Of a stretch of 64,000 nucleotides of DNA, positions 22,270-36,766 are shown in pieces. Under the pieces are notes generated by a model. That model saw nothing but the letters and a program-made list of their open reading frames with translations. It searched no databases and was not told where the DNA came from. The translations under genes and the position numbers were made by a program. The DNA comes from Hyperoplus lanceolatus. Its lineage: Eukaryota; Chordata; Actinopteri; Uranoscopiformes; Ammodytidae. The stretch spans positions 6,509,501 through 6,573,500 of the forward strand of contig CM049404.1 in assembly GCA_026929865.2 (NCBI GenBank), read 5' to 3'. Within the stretch, counting starts at the first letter, position 1. Each line of letters starts with the position of its first letter.

Positions 22270-24790
22270 GAGGTTAGACCTCCAATGAAATAGGTCAAGA
22301 TATTACCAAAATGTTGTTAAGGAACTTCAGGATGTCTAATGTGAAGAAATTTGAAAATAATTTATCTAGTAATCAATGGAATTCAACTTTATCAACTTAT
22401 GATTTGATCAAAGCATACTCTAGTTTTAGTGATGAATTCTTTGGCATTTTCATTGAATCCTTTCCACTGGAAAAACAATCCATCAAACCCAAAACTCACA
22501 AATCTTGGCTGACCAAAGAGCTAAAAAAAAGCATATAAAAAAAAACACAAACTATACAAAGACTATCTGACAAATCCATCTCCCCTGAACTTTAATATGT
22601 ATTCAAAGTACAGAAATAAACTCAAGCACATGTTGAGAAAATCAAAGAGAAATCATTACCAACAGAAATTGAATACATTTAAAAATGATATGAAAAAGAC
22701 ATGGGCCATCATTAATGAAGTTATCAACAAACCCTCATCAAAAATTAATTCTCAGAGCATATTTTATAATAACGATTCTAGTATTGAGGATCCCATTGAA
22801 ATTGCTGAATAATTCAATAATTATTTTGTCAATATTGGTCCCGCTTTGGCTGCAAAAATCCCTCTAACACCACTTTATTCTCACGGTACAGGACCTCCTT
22901 CCAGTCAACCAATGTTTCATTTTTCTCCTGTGAATGAAAAAGAAATATGAGATATTGTATCAAGTCTAAAGTCAACAAGTGCTGGTTATGATGATCTCAA
23001 AATGAAATTAGTGAAGCAGTGTCTCCCCACCATTGTAAAACCACTGTGTCATGTTTTTAACTGTTCTCTTCAAACAGGTGTAGTACCAGACCAACTGAAA
23101 AGGGCTAAGGTTATTCCCATATTTAAAAATGGGGATCCATCAATATTTTCAAATTATAGACCAATTTCTTTATTACCTTGCTTCGCCAAAATTCTCGAAA
23201 AAATTGTATATAATAGATTAATTACACATCTTAAAGACAATAAATAATTGTATGATTATCAGTTTGGTTTCCGTGCCAAACATTCTACCTCTATGGCCCT
23301 GGTCCAATTAGTTAACAGAATATCTACAGCTTTAGACAACAAGGAACTCACAATTGGAGTGTTCATTGATTTATCTAAGATTTTTGATACCGTTGAACCT
23401 AATATATTATTAACTAAGCTTCAGGCTCATGGGGTTTCTGGGACTGAGCTTGATTGGTTTAAAAGTTATCTGTTCAACAGGAAACAGTATGTAGTATGGA
23501 ATGGAGCTAACTCGACTTACAGTCATCTACAGTGTGGAGTTCCTCAAGGTTCCATTCTTGGACCTCTTTTATTCCTTATTTACATAAATGATTTGCATGT
23601 AATATCTGAAGAAGCTCTTTTTATTTTGTATGCCGATGACACAAATATTTTCATTACCGATAAAGATGAACACAAGTTGATAGAACGAATGAATAGCGTA
23701 CTTGATCGGTTGGATAACTGGTTCAAATTTAACAAATTATCCATTAATGTAGAGAAGTGTGCTTATATGATATTTAAGCCTAAAAATATTATTCTATCTG
23801 ATCATATCCAGCCAATTTGTATGGCGAACAATGCACTCGAAAATGTTTCCAATGTTAAGTTCTTAGGGGTTTTTATTGACAATAAGCTCAATTGGAAAAA
23901 ACAGATATCACAGGTGTCCAATAAATAGGCGAGAAACATTGGGGTTATACGACGAGTAGGACCCGTGCTCTCAAGAAAAATTTGTATGGATTTATATTAC
24001 TGCCTTATTTATCCCTTTATATCCTATGGCAATATAGTATGGGCAAGCACATACAAAACCAGTCTAGATTCGATTTTTATGTTACAGAATGAATTTGTTA
24101 GAACTGTAACCAACTCCAGTTGGGACGCTCATAGTGCACCGTTATTTCTAAGTCTGAAGTTGTTAAGCATATATGATGTGAATACTCTTCAGATCGGCAC
24201 TTTTGTTTTCCAGTTTCTCAATAATTTCAACAGTTTTTTTTTATAACCAGGTCACAGATCCATAGTCATCAGACCAGATCTGTAGATCTCCTTCACCGTC
24301 AGTTTTACAGAACAAATCTTGGACAGTTTTCAAATAGGGATAGAGGTCCAGTCATTTGGAACAGTTTTCCTGTTACTCTACGTAAACACTCATCTTTAGT
24401 TACTTTCAAAAAACATCTTAAAATGTACCTAATTTTATAAGCTTACGACAATGTGTTTAACTGAATGTATGTTATATTGTCTTTTTGCTTGTTAGTTACA
24501 TCTCTACATTGCTTTTTTTACATGTACTTAGATGTATTTTAATTTTTGTAACATGACTTTGTAGTTTTAGCTCTTTAATTTTATTTTTGTTTGTCTTGTC
24601 TTTTATTTTATTTTTTTTATTTTACTTTATTTCTTTACCTTATTGTATTTTAATGTCAGGTGGACATCCTTCATAAGCCCTACAGGGTTTCTTTTGTCCC
24701 ACCCGTGCATTTATGTATGTCTATGCGCATCTTCTTGCCATTTTTGATTTTATTTGCACAAATAAAAAACTAAAGCTAAACTAAAACTAA
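22270..24790 (+). mobile_element. Decayed non-LTR retrotransposon (Jockey-superfamily reverse transcriptase)
   Basis: A 5'-truncated LINE. Pieces encode the pre-RT region (22311-22812) and the reverse transcriptase: NYRPISLLP (about 23150), QFGFRAKHST, a VFIDLSKIFDT box, GVPQGSILGPLLF (about 23540) and the catalytic YADDTN (about 23628). A thumb/C-terminal part follows to about 24440. From 22597 on the pieces share one frame broken by stops at 22810, about 22948, 23245, 23926 and 24244. The first piece is in a different frame. The 3' UTR ends in AATAAAAAACTAAAGC and an AAACT-type repeat. RT boxes fit the CR1/L2/Rex group, but which one I cannot decide. No endonuclease domain is present. Dead copy. 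Confidence 0.85.
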
Positions 24791-25418
24791 ACCTGATGTT
24801 CAGGGAGTGGCCATGAAAGGCTGAATGGCTGAACAAGCAGGGACTGCAACCCGTTAGAGCAGTTTGACATGGCTGCTTGAAATTTATTGTTCAGTTGAGC
24901 AAGAAAACGAGCATGAACACACTTTTTATGGCAGTTTTGTTAGGAAGATGTAACCAGATTGCGACTTTGAGAAGAGAAATATGTGTTAGCAGCAACAGTT
25001 TAGAAGGTCACGCCTCGCAGGAACTCCCCCTTTCTCAAAGTCTCCATCTTTCTGTGAGAAGCGGTACCAGGTTTGTCTAGCTATAGGAGATGCCCGGGGG
25101 AGTGCCACATTCCTATTGGGCTGACTCACCGTCGGCTTACACACATTGTGCCGGCTGCTGCTGCCACATCCTTTAAGGGAAAAGGTCAGCCTGTTCTCTC
25201 CCTGTCTTTGTTGGCTAGTGAGAGAGAATGGACACAGCCACACCAGATATGGACCTAGAAATACAATCACTAGACACAGGAACGCATTGCAGGGTGAATT
25301 GTGAGGTTGCCTTGATCCTTTCCATGTAAGTGCAGAACAACAAACACGCACACACAAACACAGCCTTTATACAAAATTAATGAAAGGGTTCCAACACATG
25401 CATTGTAAACCATGCTTT

Positions 25419-25431
<13 letters not shown>
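24791..25431. other. Intergenic spacer
   Basis: No gene recognised. Sequence is of ordinary composition with no clear repeat boundaries. Confidence 0.45.

Positions 25432-25470
<39 letters not shown>
25432..25470. repeat. (GT)n microsatellite
   Basis: About 19 uninterrupted GT units followed by CTGTCTCTCC. Confidence 0.9.
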
Positions 25471-25471
<1 letters not shown>

Positions 25472-25740
25472 TGTCTCTCCCTGTGCTCTTCTTCAACCGG
25501 AACACGTTACCAACTGTTTAAGGACTTTGTGAAATAGAACACAGTGTATCATTGCCCCAAGCTACAATAATTCCCCCTTTTTTTAACACTCCTTCAATTC
25601 ATCATTGTTTATCTCCAGTATGGCATTTCCTTTCACAATAGGGCATCATCAGGTTTGCCAAGAAAAGAGGTTTCAAGTAGTCACACAGCAACACAGCCAG
25701 GGATAGTCTGAATACAGGGTGTGGGTATACACAGAGACCA

Positions 25741-25741
25741 G

Positions 25742-25787
<46 letters not shown>
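25741..25787. repeat. (GT)n microsatellite
   Basis: GT dinucleotides with a single GC interruption near the start. A separate (CT)n tract follows at 25858-25884. Confidence 0.9.
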
Positions 25788-25789
<2 letters not shown>

Positions 25790-25857
25790 TAAGATGAGAA
25801 ATACGATTACCCAGCCTCAAATGTAATTAAAGTTTTTTTTTTCACCTTTGCCTTTCT

Positions 25858-25884
<27 letters not shown>

Positions 25885-25888
<4 letters not shown>

Positions 25889-26372
25889 TAACAAATATTT
25901 GTCATGCCTTCCCACCCGAATGCTTTACCACTAGCCCCTCCCTCTACTCGCTTGCCTTCCCGTAAAGATGCTGCCCCACACACTTCCTCATTCCTGAAAG
26001 AAAAGAAATAAAGCACACTGGTGTGGCAATGCTCAACACTTCTGCTTGCTACTGGCTCTTGCATCACCTGCAGTGTTGTTGTGGGTTGTCTCTGGGACCA
26101 GGTGCATTAGCCAGGTTCAATTGAGATACTACTGATGCTCCACTGGCAGCAATTGTAAAAAATAAATAATAATAATTTAAAAAAAGGAACTTGCGTGACC
26201 ACGACTTAATAACACGTGGAGTCCTATTTAGACACTTGACCCTTAGATACTTGCAAGGGCGTAGGTTTTGTTTCAACATATTGGGAGGTCACATTATAAG
26301 CAAGGGGCCTTGTACAGTCAAGCGTGTGAAACTGCCAAATCAGTTATGCAGTAGTATTTTGCTCCAGAACTG
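25885..26372. other. Intergenic spacer
   Basis: Nothing gene-like. AT-rich with a short (AAT)n-like run near 26160. Confidence 0.45.
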
Positions 26373-26560
26373 AAAAGGAATAGTTCAACATTTTCAATTT
26401 AACCTGGTAAATAAACCAATCACAACAAGAACACAGCCTTTAGTGATCAATTTAGTTTGTCTTCTTGCTGCCAGCAGACGCACGCTATTGCTCCCCTTAG
26501 CTCCTCTGCTGGAGCTAAGCTAACCCGGATAAGCGACTAAAGGCTCATTTATGCTCCAAT
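26373..26560. mobile_element. Partial MITE, relative of 14330-14534
   Basis: Starts AAAAGGAATAGTTCAACATTTT and carries the internal CTATTGCTCC and GGAGCTAAGCTAACCC motifs of that family, but the second terminus is missing. At about 26540 it gives way to AAAGGCTCATTTATGCTCC, which looks like the end of another small DNA element. Confidence 0.55.
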
Positions 26561-26921
26561 TCCGTGCGAAAAAAGAGACGTACGTTTACAACGTTATATC
26601 CGTCACTGCCCTCATACTTCCATGCGTCCTTTATGTTGGAATCGACATTAAGCAAATCAACCATAAGTGGGCAGCAGCGCCGCTCAGAGTAAAAAGTTAC
26701 TCAAATAGGAAGAAGAAGAGTCAGTGAATTAACTGGAATAAATATTTAATAATAGATCCATGGAAGAAACAGCTTTAGCGATATAGGCTACTACCGTAGT
26801 GATGGAAGAGGCTAAACTAGAGGCTGTATTATAGACAGCGGGGGTCTATGAGGACATTAATCACGACATGTAAACAAACTAGTCTCGCACGGACCTCCGG
26901 TACTTCTCTATTGCTGCCGTC

Positions 26922-26959
26922 AGCCTGCCGTCTAGCTGACAGCCTGCCGTCTAGCTGAC
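26922..26959. repeat. 19-bp tandem duplication
   Basis: AGCCTGCCGTCTAGCTGAC occurs twice in direct succession with no mismatch, a recent slippage-type duplication inside a GC-richer segment. Confidence 0.85.
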
Positions 26960-28559
<1,600 letters not shown>

Positions 28560-28740
28560 ATTATTTTTGGCAATTTAAAAGCTTAATTAGATAGTACAGA
28601 GTTGCAATGGGGAGACAGAGAGAGAGGGGGATGACCTGCAGTAACGGTCCACGGGTCGGATTTGAACCCGCGACCACTGCAACGAAGGCCGGAGCCAATA
28701 TGGTACACGCTCTATCCACTGACTACACCACCGGAGTGCC
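28560..28740 (-). repeat. tRNA-derived SINE
   Basis: The minus strand reads TGTAGTCAGTGGATAGAGCG (tRNA A-box region) and GGGTTCAAATCC (B-box) at tRNA-like spacing, then a body with TGCAGGTCATCCCCCTCTC and CATTGCAACTCTGT. The same family is seen at 36590-36766 and 50058-50236. It is a SINE, not a tRNA gene, because of its pairing defects and attached body. Confidence 0.75.
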
Positions 28741-29520
28741 GCAAAGCGCAGGTGTATTGTTAACCGTGTTCACCATGCTTAGGCTTATGGGAATGTGAGT
28801 TCTGAATATTAGGAGATATAACGAGAGCTCAGAGAAGGGGAATGAAACTTGCTTGAGGTTATTGAACATAATAGTTTGGGTCATAACACAAAGTATTTAA
28901 CAGATGAAAGGTGAGAGGATCACCAAACAATTATAATTAATCTTTAAGGGGACATGAATGTCTGTACCAAATGTCATGATAATCCATCCCACGTCAACCT
29001 AACGATGCCCTCAGAAAGCGTCATTTATTGGGGGCCATGGATATTGGTACAAATGTATTGGCAGCGAGCAATCCATTAGGTTTTGAGATATTTCAGTCTG
29101 GACCGGAAGCCCCTGCCACACGCATGGCTAAAACAATTTTGTTTTAATAGGATTTCCTTGCTGTAATTGAATTTTAACAGCCAAACATCATAATAGTTAT
29201 TGTTCTAGCCAAGGAAGATATTCTTATTTTAGCACAGCATGTTCCTGGACAGGAGGTGTAAGCTGACATTGCCTGTTGGATTAATTCATTCATGTTGACG
29301 TGTCCTAAACCAACTCTTATAGTAGGAAATTGGGTGTGTGGTCTTAGTAAGTAGAGGCTATAAAAAGGCGGTAGGCCCAATGAGAGTCAGGGGGGGCAAA
29401 TGACAGCGCCACTTTTACTTCCAGCTTTTCTTGTTTATTGGATGTGGTAGAAACGAAGCAGTGAGTGCTTTGTGTTGTGCTGCTTGTCTTCTGTCTGACT
29501 TCCCATACAGAGTTAGAAGA
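28741..29520. other. Intergenic spacer
   Basis: No gene recognised. The block at about 28930-29110 (TTTAAGGGGACATGAATGTC ... TTGAGATATTTCAGTCTGGACC) resembles generic fish intergenic repeats, but I cannot bound it. Confidence 0.4.
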
Positions 29521-29637
29521 CACACACACACGTTTGTACGGCTATACGTGTGAGGACATTCATTGACATAAAGCATTCCATAGCCCCTTACCCTAACCAT
29601 CAGGATTAAGTGCCTAACCCCAACCCTGACCCTAACC
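29521..29637. repeat. Left half of a CCCTAACC-rich fish repeat split by a transposon
   Basis: The order GTGAGGACATTCATTGACAT, CATTCCATAGCCCC, CCTAACC-rich is resumed at 34541 with CCCTAATCTAAACCTAATTT and later AATGTCCTCAC. The two halves form one dispersed repeat interrupted by the hAT-like element at 29638-34540. Confidence 0.7.
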
Positions 29638-30011
29638 CAGTGGCGTGCACAGACATTTTGGGGGGCAGGTGCTCATTGCAAAAAAAAGGGCACAATATAT
29701 TCTATCTATGAATGACCAAATCATTTTAAGGGTACCTGTACAAAATTCCTCCCCCCCCCCCCGGCCTAATGACTTTTAATACCCGGCCACACATAGAGTG
29801 TTTCTCAAAGGAATTTGGGAGACTGTGTTTGGGACCTTGGACCTAGGGGGGTCATTGCTCCCCCGGAAGAAAGATTTGAACCTTTTAAAGTAAAATTCAT
29901 CAATCAGGTGCACTTTGAGAAGAAAGCTAAGGCTAAATCACCTGTGTCAATGTGGGCTATTACTATTTTCTGGAATAATTTGGAGACAGAATTACCAAAA
30001 AGCAGAAAGAA

Positions 30012-32390
30012 AAAATGTACATGTTTGTCTGTGCACACAATTGATCAATCAAAAGTAATCAAAAAGCGGTATATTACAGAAAATACCAGTGAAACATTCA
30101 TTCAAGCATTTTCTTCGATACCACCCCTCCCCTGTAACTCAGTTAAGGAGCTCTTAGACAACTTTAATGGCAAACTTACAAGTGTTATAGATGCTATTGC
30201 GCCCACTAAGATGAAGGTTGTCTCTGGTAAGAAAAGATCTCCTTGGAGAAATGCCCCGCAGGTCAGAATAAAAAGAAGAGAGTGCCGTAAAGCAGAACGC
30301 AGGTGGCGAAAAACAAATCTCCAGGTTCATTATGACATCTTCAAAGAGAAACTGTGCACGTTTAACTCAGAACTGAGAAATGCAAGGCATTCTTTCTTTT
30401 CTGACATCATCACCAAAAACAACAACAATGCACGTGCCCTGTTTGCTACTGTCGACAGATTAACAAACCCTCCTGTGCCAGTAGCGTCTGAGCATCTTTC
30501 CACGAGGGCCTGCAATGAATTTGCCTCCTTCTTTACTGAGAAAATTCACAAAATTAGACAAGCTGTCACTGCATCAATACCAAGTTCAACATATGTGTTC
30601 CCTCTTAAAATCAATTCAAATGCAATGACAGAATTTTATCTTATAAACCACAAAAACATGGAGGACATTATACAACACCTGACCTCCTCATCCTGTTGCC
30701 TTGACATTCTGCCCACAGGCTACTTTAAAACAAATTTTTAGCTGTATGGCCTCTGATGTTCTACAAATTGTCAACATGTCCCTTCAGACAGGTGTATTCC
30801 CACAGGCCCTGAAAACAGCAGTCATCAAGCCACTCCTAAAATAGAACAATCTAGATACATCACTCATGAAAAATTATAGGCCCATATCTAACCTACCATT
30901 TTTAAGTAAAATCATTGAAAAAGCTGTTTATCAACAGCTAAATAACTACTTATCAATGAATAACTGCTTTGATGTCTTCCAGTCAGGATTTCGACAACAC
31001 CACAGCACTGAGACTGCTCTGGTTAAGGTCCTCAATGACATCCACTTAAACACAGACAGTGGCAAAAGTTCTGTCTTAGTTTTACTGGATCTCAGTGCCG
31101 CTTTTGACACAGTTGACCACAGCATATTACTAGATCGACTAGCAAACTGGGTTGGACTTTCTGGAACTTTACTAAGCTGGTTTGAATCCTACTTAAAGGA
31201 TAGAGACTACTATGTGTCAATAGGCAATTTCACATCTGAGCGGACAAATATTGAATGCGGGGTCCCCCAAGGTTCCATTCTTGGCCCTCTTCTATTTAAC
31301 ATCTACATGCTCCCACTAGCTCAGATTATGAATAAGAACACATTATGCTACCATAATTATGCAGACGACACATAAATTTACATAACCATATCACCAGGAG
31401 ACTACAGTCCGATACAGGCACTGAGTAAGTGCATTGAACAAATCAATGATTGGATGTGCCAAAATTTCCTTCAATTAAACAACGATAAAACTGAAGTAAT
31501 TGTCTTTGGTGCCAAAGATGAACAATTAAAAGTCAGCGCACAACTTACATCCATTATGTTAGAAACCACACCCCAAGCCAGAAATCTTGGTGTTGATATA
31601 GACTCCGACTTGAATTTCAAGAAACACATAAAATCAATTAATAAATCAGCCTACTACCACCTAAAAAACATATCAAGAATTAAAGGGCTTATGTCTCAGC
31701 AAGATTTAGAAAAACTTGTCCATGCATTTATCTTTAGTAGACTTGACTACTGTAACAGTGTCCTTGCTGGCCTTCCAAAAAAATCTATCAGACAGCTTCA
31801 GCTAATTCAGAACGCTGCTGCCCGAGTCCTCACTAGGACCAAAAAAATAGATCACATTACCCCAGTTCTGAGGTCTTTACACTGGCTTCCAGTCACTCAA
31901 AGAATTGATTTCAAAATACTGATGTTGGTTTATAAAGCACTAAATGGGTTAGGGCCAAAATACATTACTGATATGCTGATACATTATGAACCGTCCAGAG
32001 CCCTTAGGTCGTCTGGGACAGGTCTACTTACAGTCCTTAGAGTTAGGACTAAACAAGGAGAAGCAGCTTTTAGTTATTATGCACCAAATCTCTGGAACAA
32101 ACTCCCAGAGAACTTGAGGTCTGCTGCAACTCTCAGTTCTTTTAAATCGAGTCTGAAGACTTTTTTGTTTCCATTTTAACCTGCAATTTTCATTTTATTT
32201 GCTTTTTTTATTTGCTTTTAAATGTTTTTAAATCGAGTTTTTTTTAAATTATTATTTGCTTCTTTTATTAGCTTTTAAATGTTTTATAATGTGTTTTATG
32301 TATTCTAATCTTGCCCCTGTAAAGCACTTTGAGTGGCCTTGTGTCTGAATTGTGCTATATAAATAAACTTGCCTTGCCTTGAAAAAAAAC
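30012..32390 (+). mobile_element. L2-type LINE with near-complete reverse transcriptase
   Basis: Pieces give the pre-RT region (to about 30741), then in another frame NYRPISNLPFLSKIIEK (30870), a VLLDLSAAFDTVDH box, CGVPQGSILGPLLF and NYADDT (31360). The C-terminal part runs with RLDYCNSVLAGLPKKSI to SLKTFLFPF (31454-32179). Defects are a frameshift near 30720, a TAG at about 30842 and a TAA directly after YADDT (31373). The 3' UTR ends with TGTAAAGCACTTTGAG and GTGCTATATAAATAAAC, the L2 signature tail, and a CCTTG repeat. The endonuclease part is missing, so it is 5'-truncated. Confidence 0.88.
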
Positions 32391-32579
32391 TGTCAGCTTC
32401 TGATTTTTTTTTAAATAATCCCTTATCCCGAATTCTCTCTTTGAAGTCTTCGTTAGGCCCCTGATCTCCGTACTAATAATATCCTATTAAGGTAAATACA
32501 AGATTACTGCAAGTCTTGTAACATAGAAATGAATGAATGAACATAGAATGGTTGGGACAAAATAATATAATTAAATAAT

Positions 32580-33500
32580 AATAATAATAATTCATTTTAT
32601 TTAGAGGGTGCCTTTCTTAGCACCCAAGGTCACCTTACAGGGCAGTTTAAAAACAAACAAAAAAAATCAGCAATCATAGAAAACACAAGAACAAGATACA
32701 TTGAACAATTTACATAAGTGGGGTGAAATGGGTTAAATGGAATATGTCAGATTAAAAAGATGTGTTTTGAGACGGGACTTAAAAGTGGAAAGAGTGTCAG
32801 AATTACGGATGTCAGGTGGGAGGGTGTTCCAGAGGTGGGGGGCAGATCGGCTGTATGCCCTGGACCACATGGTAACCAGGCGGGTGGGTGGAACAGTGAG
32901 TTGAATGGAAGAGGAGGACCGGAGAGTGCGGGTGGGTGTGTTGGTGTGCAGGAGGTCACATATGTATGGAGGGGCGAGGTTGTGGAGGGCCTTGAAGGTG
33001 AGGAGCAGAATCTTAAAGTTGATACGGGTTTTGACCGGGAGCCAGTGAAGCTGCTGAAGGACAGGGGTGATGTGATTAATGGAGGGGGTTCTGGTGATGA
33101 TGCGAGCAGCAGAGTTCTGGACCAGTTGGGAGTTTACGGATGGACTTGAGGGGGAGACCGAAGAGGAGGGAGTTACAATAGTCGATGCGGGAAGTGACCA
33201 GACTCTGGACAAGGATGGTGGCAGTGTGGGGGGTAAGGGAGGGGCGGAGGCGGTTGATGTTTCGAAGGTGGAAGTAGGCAGTCCGGGTAATGTTATTGAT
33301 GTGGGGGGTTGAAATGATAGTGTGGGGTCGAGGATGACACCCAGGCTCTTAACCTGGGGGGAGGGGGAAACAGTGGAGTTATCAATGGTGAGAGAAAAGC
33401 TGTCGGTTTTGGTTAATGTAGATTTGGTGCCAATGAGGAGAACCTCGGTTTTGCTGCTGTTTAATTTCAGGAAGTTTTGAGTGAACCAGGTTATAGAATT
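32580..33500 (-). mobile_element. L2-type LINE fragment, reverse orientation
   Basis: The minus strand encodes the end of an L2 reverse transcriptase: SLGV-LDPTLSF-like sequence (about 33330), RIDYCNSLL-like, [35 protein letters not shown] and [15 protein letters not shown], to a stop at about 32733. The 3' end is CCTCTAAATAAAATG plus an ATT repeat at 32580. It is a different L2 subfamily from the neighbour and is inserted tail to tail with it, with several frame breaks. Confidence 0.8.
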
Positions 33501-34330
33501 AGCTTATATAGCTTCATGACTGATTTAGTACCACCAACCCACTTTGCGTAGTTAAAATAAAATGTGTGGACAGCTTTTAAGATATTTCAATAACATTTGA
33601 GGAACAGTTCAACATTAAAATCTGAGCTTTAAAAGGCCCTGAACAGTTAACATGACTCTGGTCTTGACTCTGACACTTCATCTTCCTCCTTGCTGCTGGT
33701 GGATGTTTTCATCCAGGAGAGCAGATAGCTGCTCCCCTGGGCTGCCTGCTGTAGCTCCCTTTCTTTTGCCTTTTAACCTCTCCTTTCTAGGCATTATACT
33801 GCAATTTGTAAATAAAAAGAGACCAACCATATAAAATAAGACTGCTTGGTTACATTACAAAGGCTACTTTTTCTGCAGGCAATTGGGAATTGCCTGTTTG
33901 TCATTTAGCAAATAAATTACTGCATGTGTTAATTATATAGCCTAAAGTAAACCCAAACAACACTAAACATTCAGCATACTGATAGATTAACATGCTGTAC
34001 CAATGACAAACTCCGCCGACATTAGTTGTGTTCATCACGTCATATCTATTTTTTTTTTTGGGCTAGCTTGTTAAGCAGGACAGTCGGCTAATTTATGCTC
34101 AGCTGTGTGGCGCTGCATGATAGAGGCTACTTTAAAACGGAGACAAATAAATGCAAGTTATAGCTTGGCAACTGAGGCTTAGGGGGCAAACAATACACTC
34201 TTGACTCCATTCAATGTATGTGTTACCGCGCTGGTGGGGCAGGGCAGGCCCGAGGAGTAGGTGTGTGTGGCAACGCGCCTCCGTTTGTGTCCACTCTGCG
34301 CGTTCACGTTGAAGTGTGTGCGGAGGAGGA
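33501..34330. other. Unassigned interior of the nested block
   Basis: No coding signal. It contains a one-ended MITE relative near 33596 and AT-rich spacer. A G homopolymer lies at about 34330. Confidence 0.4.
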
Positions 34331-34540
34331 GGGGGGGGGGGCATATTTATTGGGGCATTATTGTCAAACGTTTTTAATCGTTGAGCATTTATAGATGACA
34401 ATGTCGGCATGGGCAAAAAAAATAAAAAATAAAAAAAATAACTCAGTTATTTTTTTTTTTTTCAAAAGGGCACTTGATTGGGCCAGGGGAAAAGGGCAGG
34501 TGCTTCAGCACCACTTCAGGTCTACCTGTGCACGCCACTG

Positions 34541-34690
34541 CCCTAATCTAAACCTAATTTATACCTGAACCTTTAAAGGCCTGTCCTGAAAGTGAGAACT
34601 GGCCAAAATGTCCTCACTTTCCCAAAAATGTCCTCACACTTAAACTCAAATTGGTTCGCACACAAATAGTTGTACAGGTACACACGCACA
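34541..34690. repeat. Right half of the split CCCTAACC-rich repeat
   Basis: Continues the repeat interrupted at 29637: CCTAATCTAAACC, AAAGGCCTGTCCTGAAAG and AATGTCCTCAC blocks. Confidence 0.65.
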
Positions 34691-36589
34691 CTCAGTAATG
34701 TATTCTGAAATAAAATGTAACCATATTCTCACTCACACAAATATTCAAATCTTGCTGATGTCATTCCAACTGTGGAGCTGGAGCAGAGGAGAGAAGGGTC
34801 ACACTGACATGCTGCTTTCCATCCTGCCCTGACCTACATCCTTACTCTCTTCCCCTTGCCCTCTGCCTGCCTGTGCAACACACACACACAAACTCTCTAA
34901 TCGTACTTACAGTATGAGAGAGGTCAGTGGCTAAGTGGGTCAACCGTTGTGTAACTGGCTTAACACACTGACTGCAAATGTTTGGTCTGGAGAGCTAGAT
35001 TGGGAGCATGTTAGTTAGAGCATTGTATTGGAATTTTCAAGGGAAAATACCACAGGGATGTAGCACTGGTTCAGACGAATTTCTGTTGAAATGTATACTC
35101 TATACTCACTATGCAAATCTAATAATATGTAAATCAGGTGGAGCATAATTCATTCCAGACTGTTGAACACTGTCTTTGTTGGAACACTGGCTGATGACTC
35201 ATATAGTGCAGCCGTTTTGTAAAAAATAAATAAAATAAAAATACCAGGACAGAAAAGGGAAAGTAAAAGTGGAAAACGATTAAGGACACTCAAGTCAGTA
35301 TTTTTCTTGAACTTCCTATAATAATAATCTTGTGACACTGCACATGGAAAAAAGAAAAGAAACTAGGCTAAATGCCAAAAAATTCACATCCGTAACCTTG
35401 CAGTCACCCGGTTCCCCCGGGAGGAAACTGCTTCAGTGAAGAAAAACACAGAGGTATTTTTTCTCTGACAATTCGAACCAATGCTGGAGTATATATGGCT
35501 ATACTTACTGTTGGGAGATTCTCTGGTTGCTGACGGCTGCAGTCTATTCCCATGACCCAGCACAGGGGCGCCACTGACTGGAATGTGTCACTGGCAAGTC
35601 AGCACCAAAAAGATTTCCTATCAATTTTAAGAGGAAAAACAAAAACAGGAGGTGATGACCAAAATAACAATAATAGTGGCTTTTTTAATTTCCTGGTAAT
35701 GTTTTTTAAGGCTGGACATGTACTGTATTTGGATATTAGGGACATTGCATGACATGGCAAATTGAAATTCTAGGTTTGGATTTGCTGAAAAGTGGAGATA
35801 TATACTTGTTTAGTTAACAGATAGTACAAACACACTCCTATGACTCATATTGTTTGTTTACCGTTCTAATTATGCCAGTGTTGAGCTGTAGGTTAAGGCG
35901 ACAGTAGGCCTACATTCAGCAAAAAGGAAAACGCCTCCATTAGAGCTGGCTACTGTACACAAATTAAAGGTACAGGTAGCAAGATAGATTATTATAGTCC
36001 TTAACTTCAGGTTGAATATTACTGCACATATTACTAGAGTATTTCCATTTCATTTTACTGTATACTTCAATGTTTTTCAGTGGGACAATTGTACTGTTTA
36101 CACCAATGCTGTTTTTATTATACAAAGTAGTTGAAACTAGCTTGACCTTTACACACTGATGCATCAGCAAACAATTTATTAATGTCATAAGTCATGACAT
36201 TTTCTCTGCAGAACAAGTACAGTTAATAAGTTCTGTCATTTTTTCTGATAACACATCTGTGCTTTTATCTCAACAGGATATTGATTGTAGGAAGTTTACA
36301 TTTTTGCACATGTACATAATGGATCCGAGAGCATCTTCCACCTCTGCCGACAGTTCCCATTTTAAGTTCAAGTTTTACATTATATGGGCAAAGTTTTCAG
36401 GAAATCATACAAAAAACACCCTAATGCAGGTTGAAAATGTGGTCCCATCATACCACACACTAGTTGGTTATTATGGGGAACTATGGCTCTAGTCTAAGCC
36501 TTCATCTTGCATTGTTAATTCCTCAAATATCAGCATATATGGTTGACATTCAAAGTTGGCAGGATGGACTCACTTGAACCTTTTTTTTT
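34691..36589. other. Intergenic stretch
   Basis: No gene, RNA or bounded repeat recognised on either strand. Only short AT-rich frames are present, and the T-homopolymer at about 36580 belongs to the tail side of the next SINE. Confidence 0.45.
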
Positions 36590-36766
36590 TTTTTAAGATA
36601 TTTCTTTGGCATTTCTATGCTTTATTGATAGTGTAGAGACAGAGTTGTAATGGGGCAGAGAGGGGAGTGACATGCAGAGAACGACCGCGACTCGGAATCA
36701 AACCCGGGTCCGCTGCTGGCCGAGGCCCATGGGGGGGACGCCCTACCAACTGAGCTAAGGGCACCC
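36590..36766 (-). repeat. tRNA-derived SINE
   Basis: The minus strand reads TAGCTCAGTTGGTAGGGCGT (A-box) and GGGTTTGATTCC (B-box), then CATGTCACTCCCC and AATAAAGCATAGAAATGCC and an A-rich tail. Close relative of the copy at 50058-50236 and more distant relative of 28560-28740. Confidence 0.8.

Larger units (their letters stand above)
29638..34540. mobile_element. hAT-type element hosting nested LINEs
   Basis: Ends are CAGTGGCGTGCACAGAC (29638) and CTGTGCACGCCACTG (34540), flanked by CCCTAACC (29630-29637) and CCCTAATC (34541-34548). These match at seven of eight bases, as expected for an aged 8-bp hAT duplication. The original interior is visible at 29641-30010 and 34330-34520. A related interior recurs at about 53745-54510. 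No hAT transposase is visible; the space between is filled by later L2 insertions. Confidence 0.75.

Noticed and set aside
29600-29637. Interstitial telomere-like CCCTAACC repeats
   Set aside because: The units are irregular and belong to a known-looking dispersed fish repeat, not TTAGGG arrays.
36690-36766. Possible tRNA gene on the minus strand
   Set aside because: A- and B-boxes are present, but the cloverleaf is degenerate and the sequence continues into a SINE body shared by two other copies.
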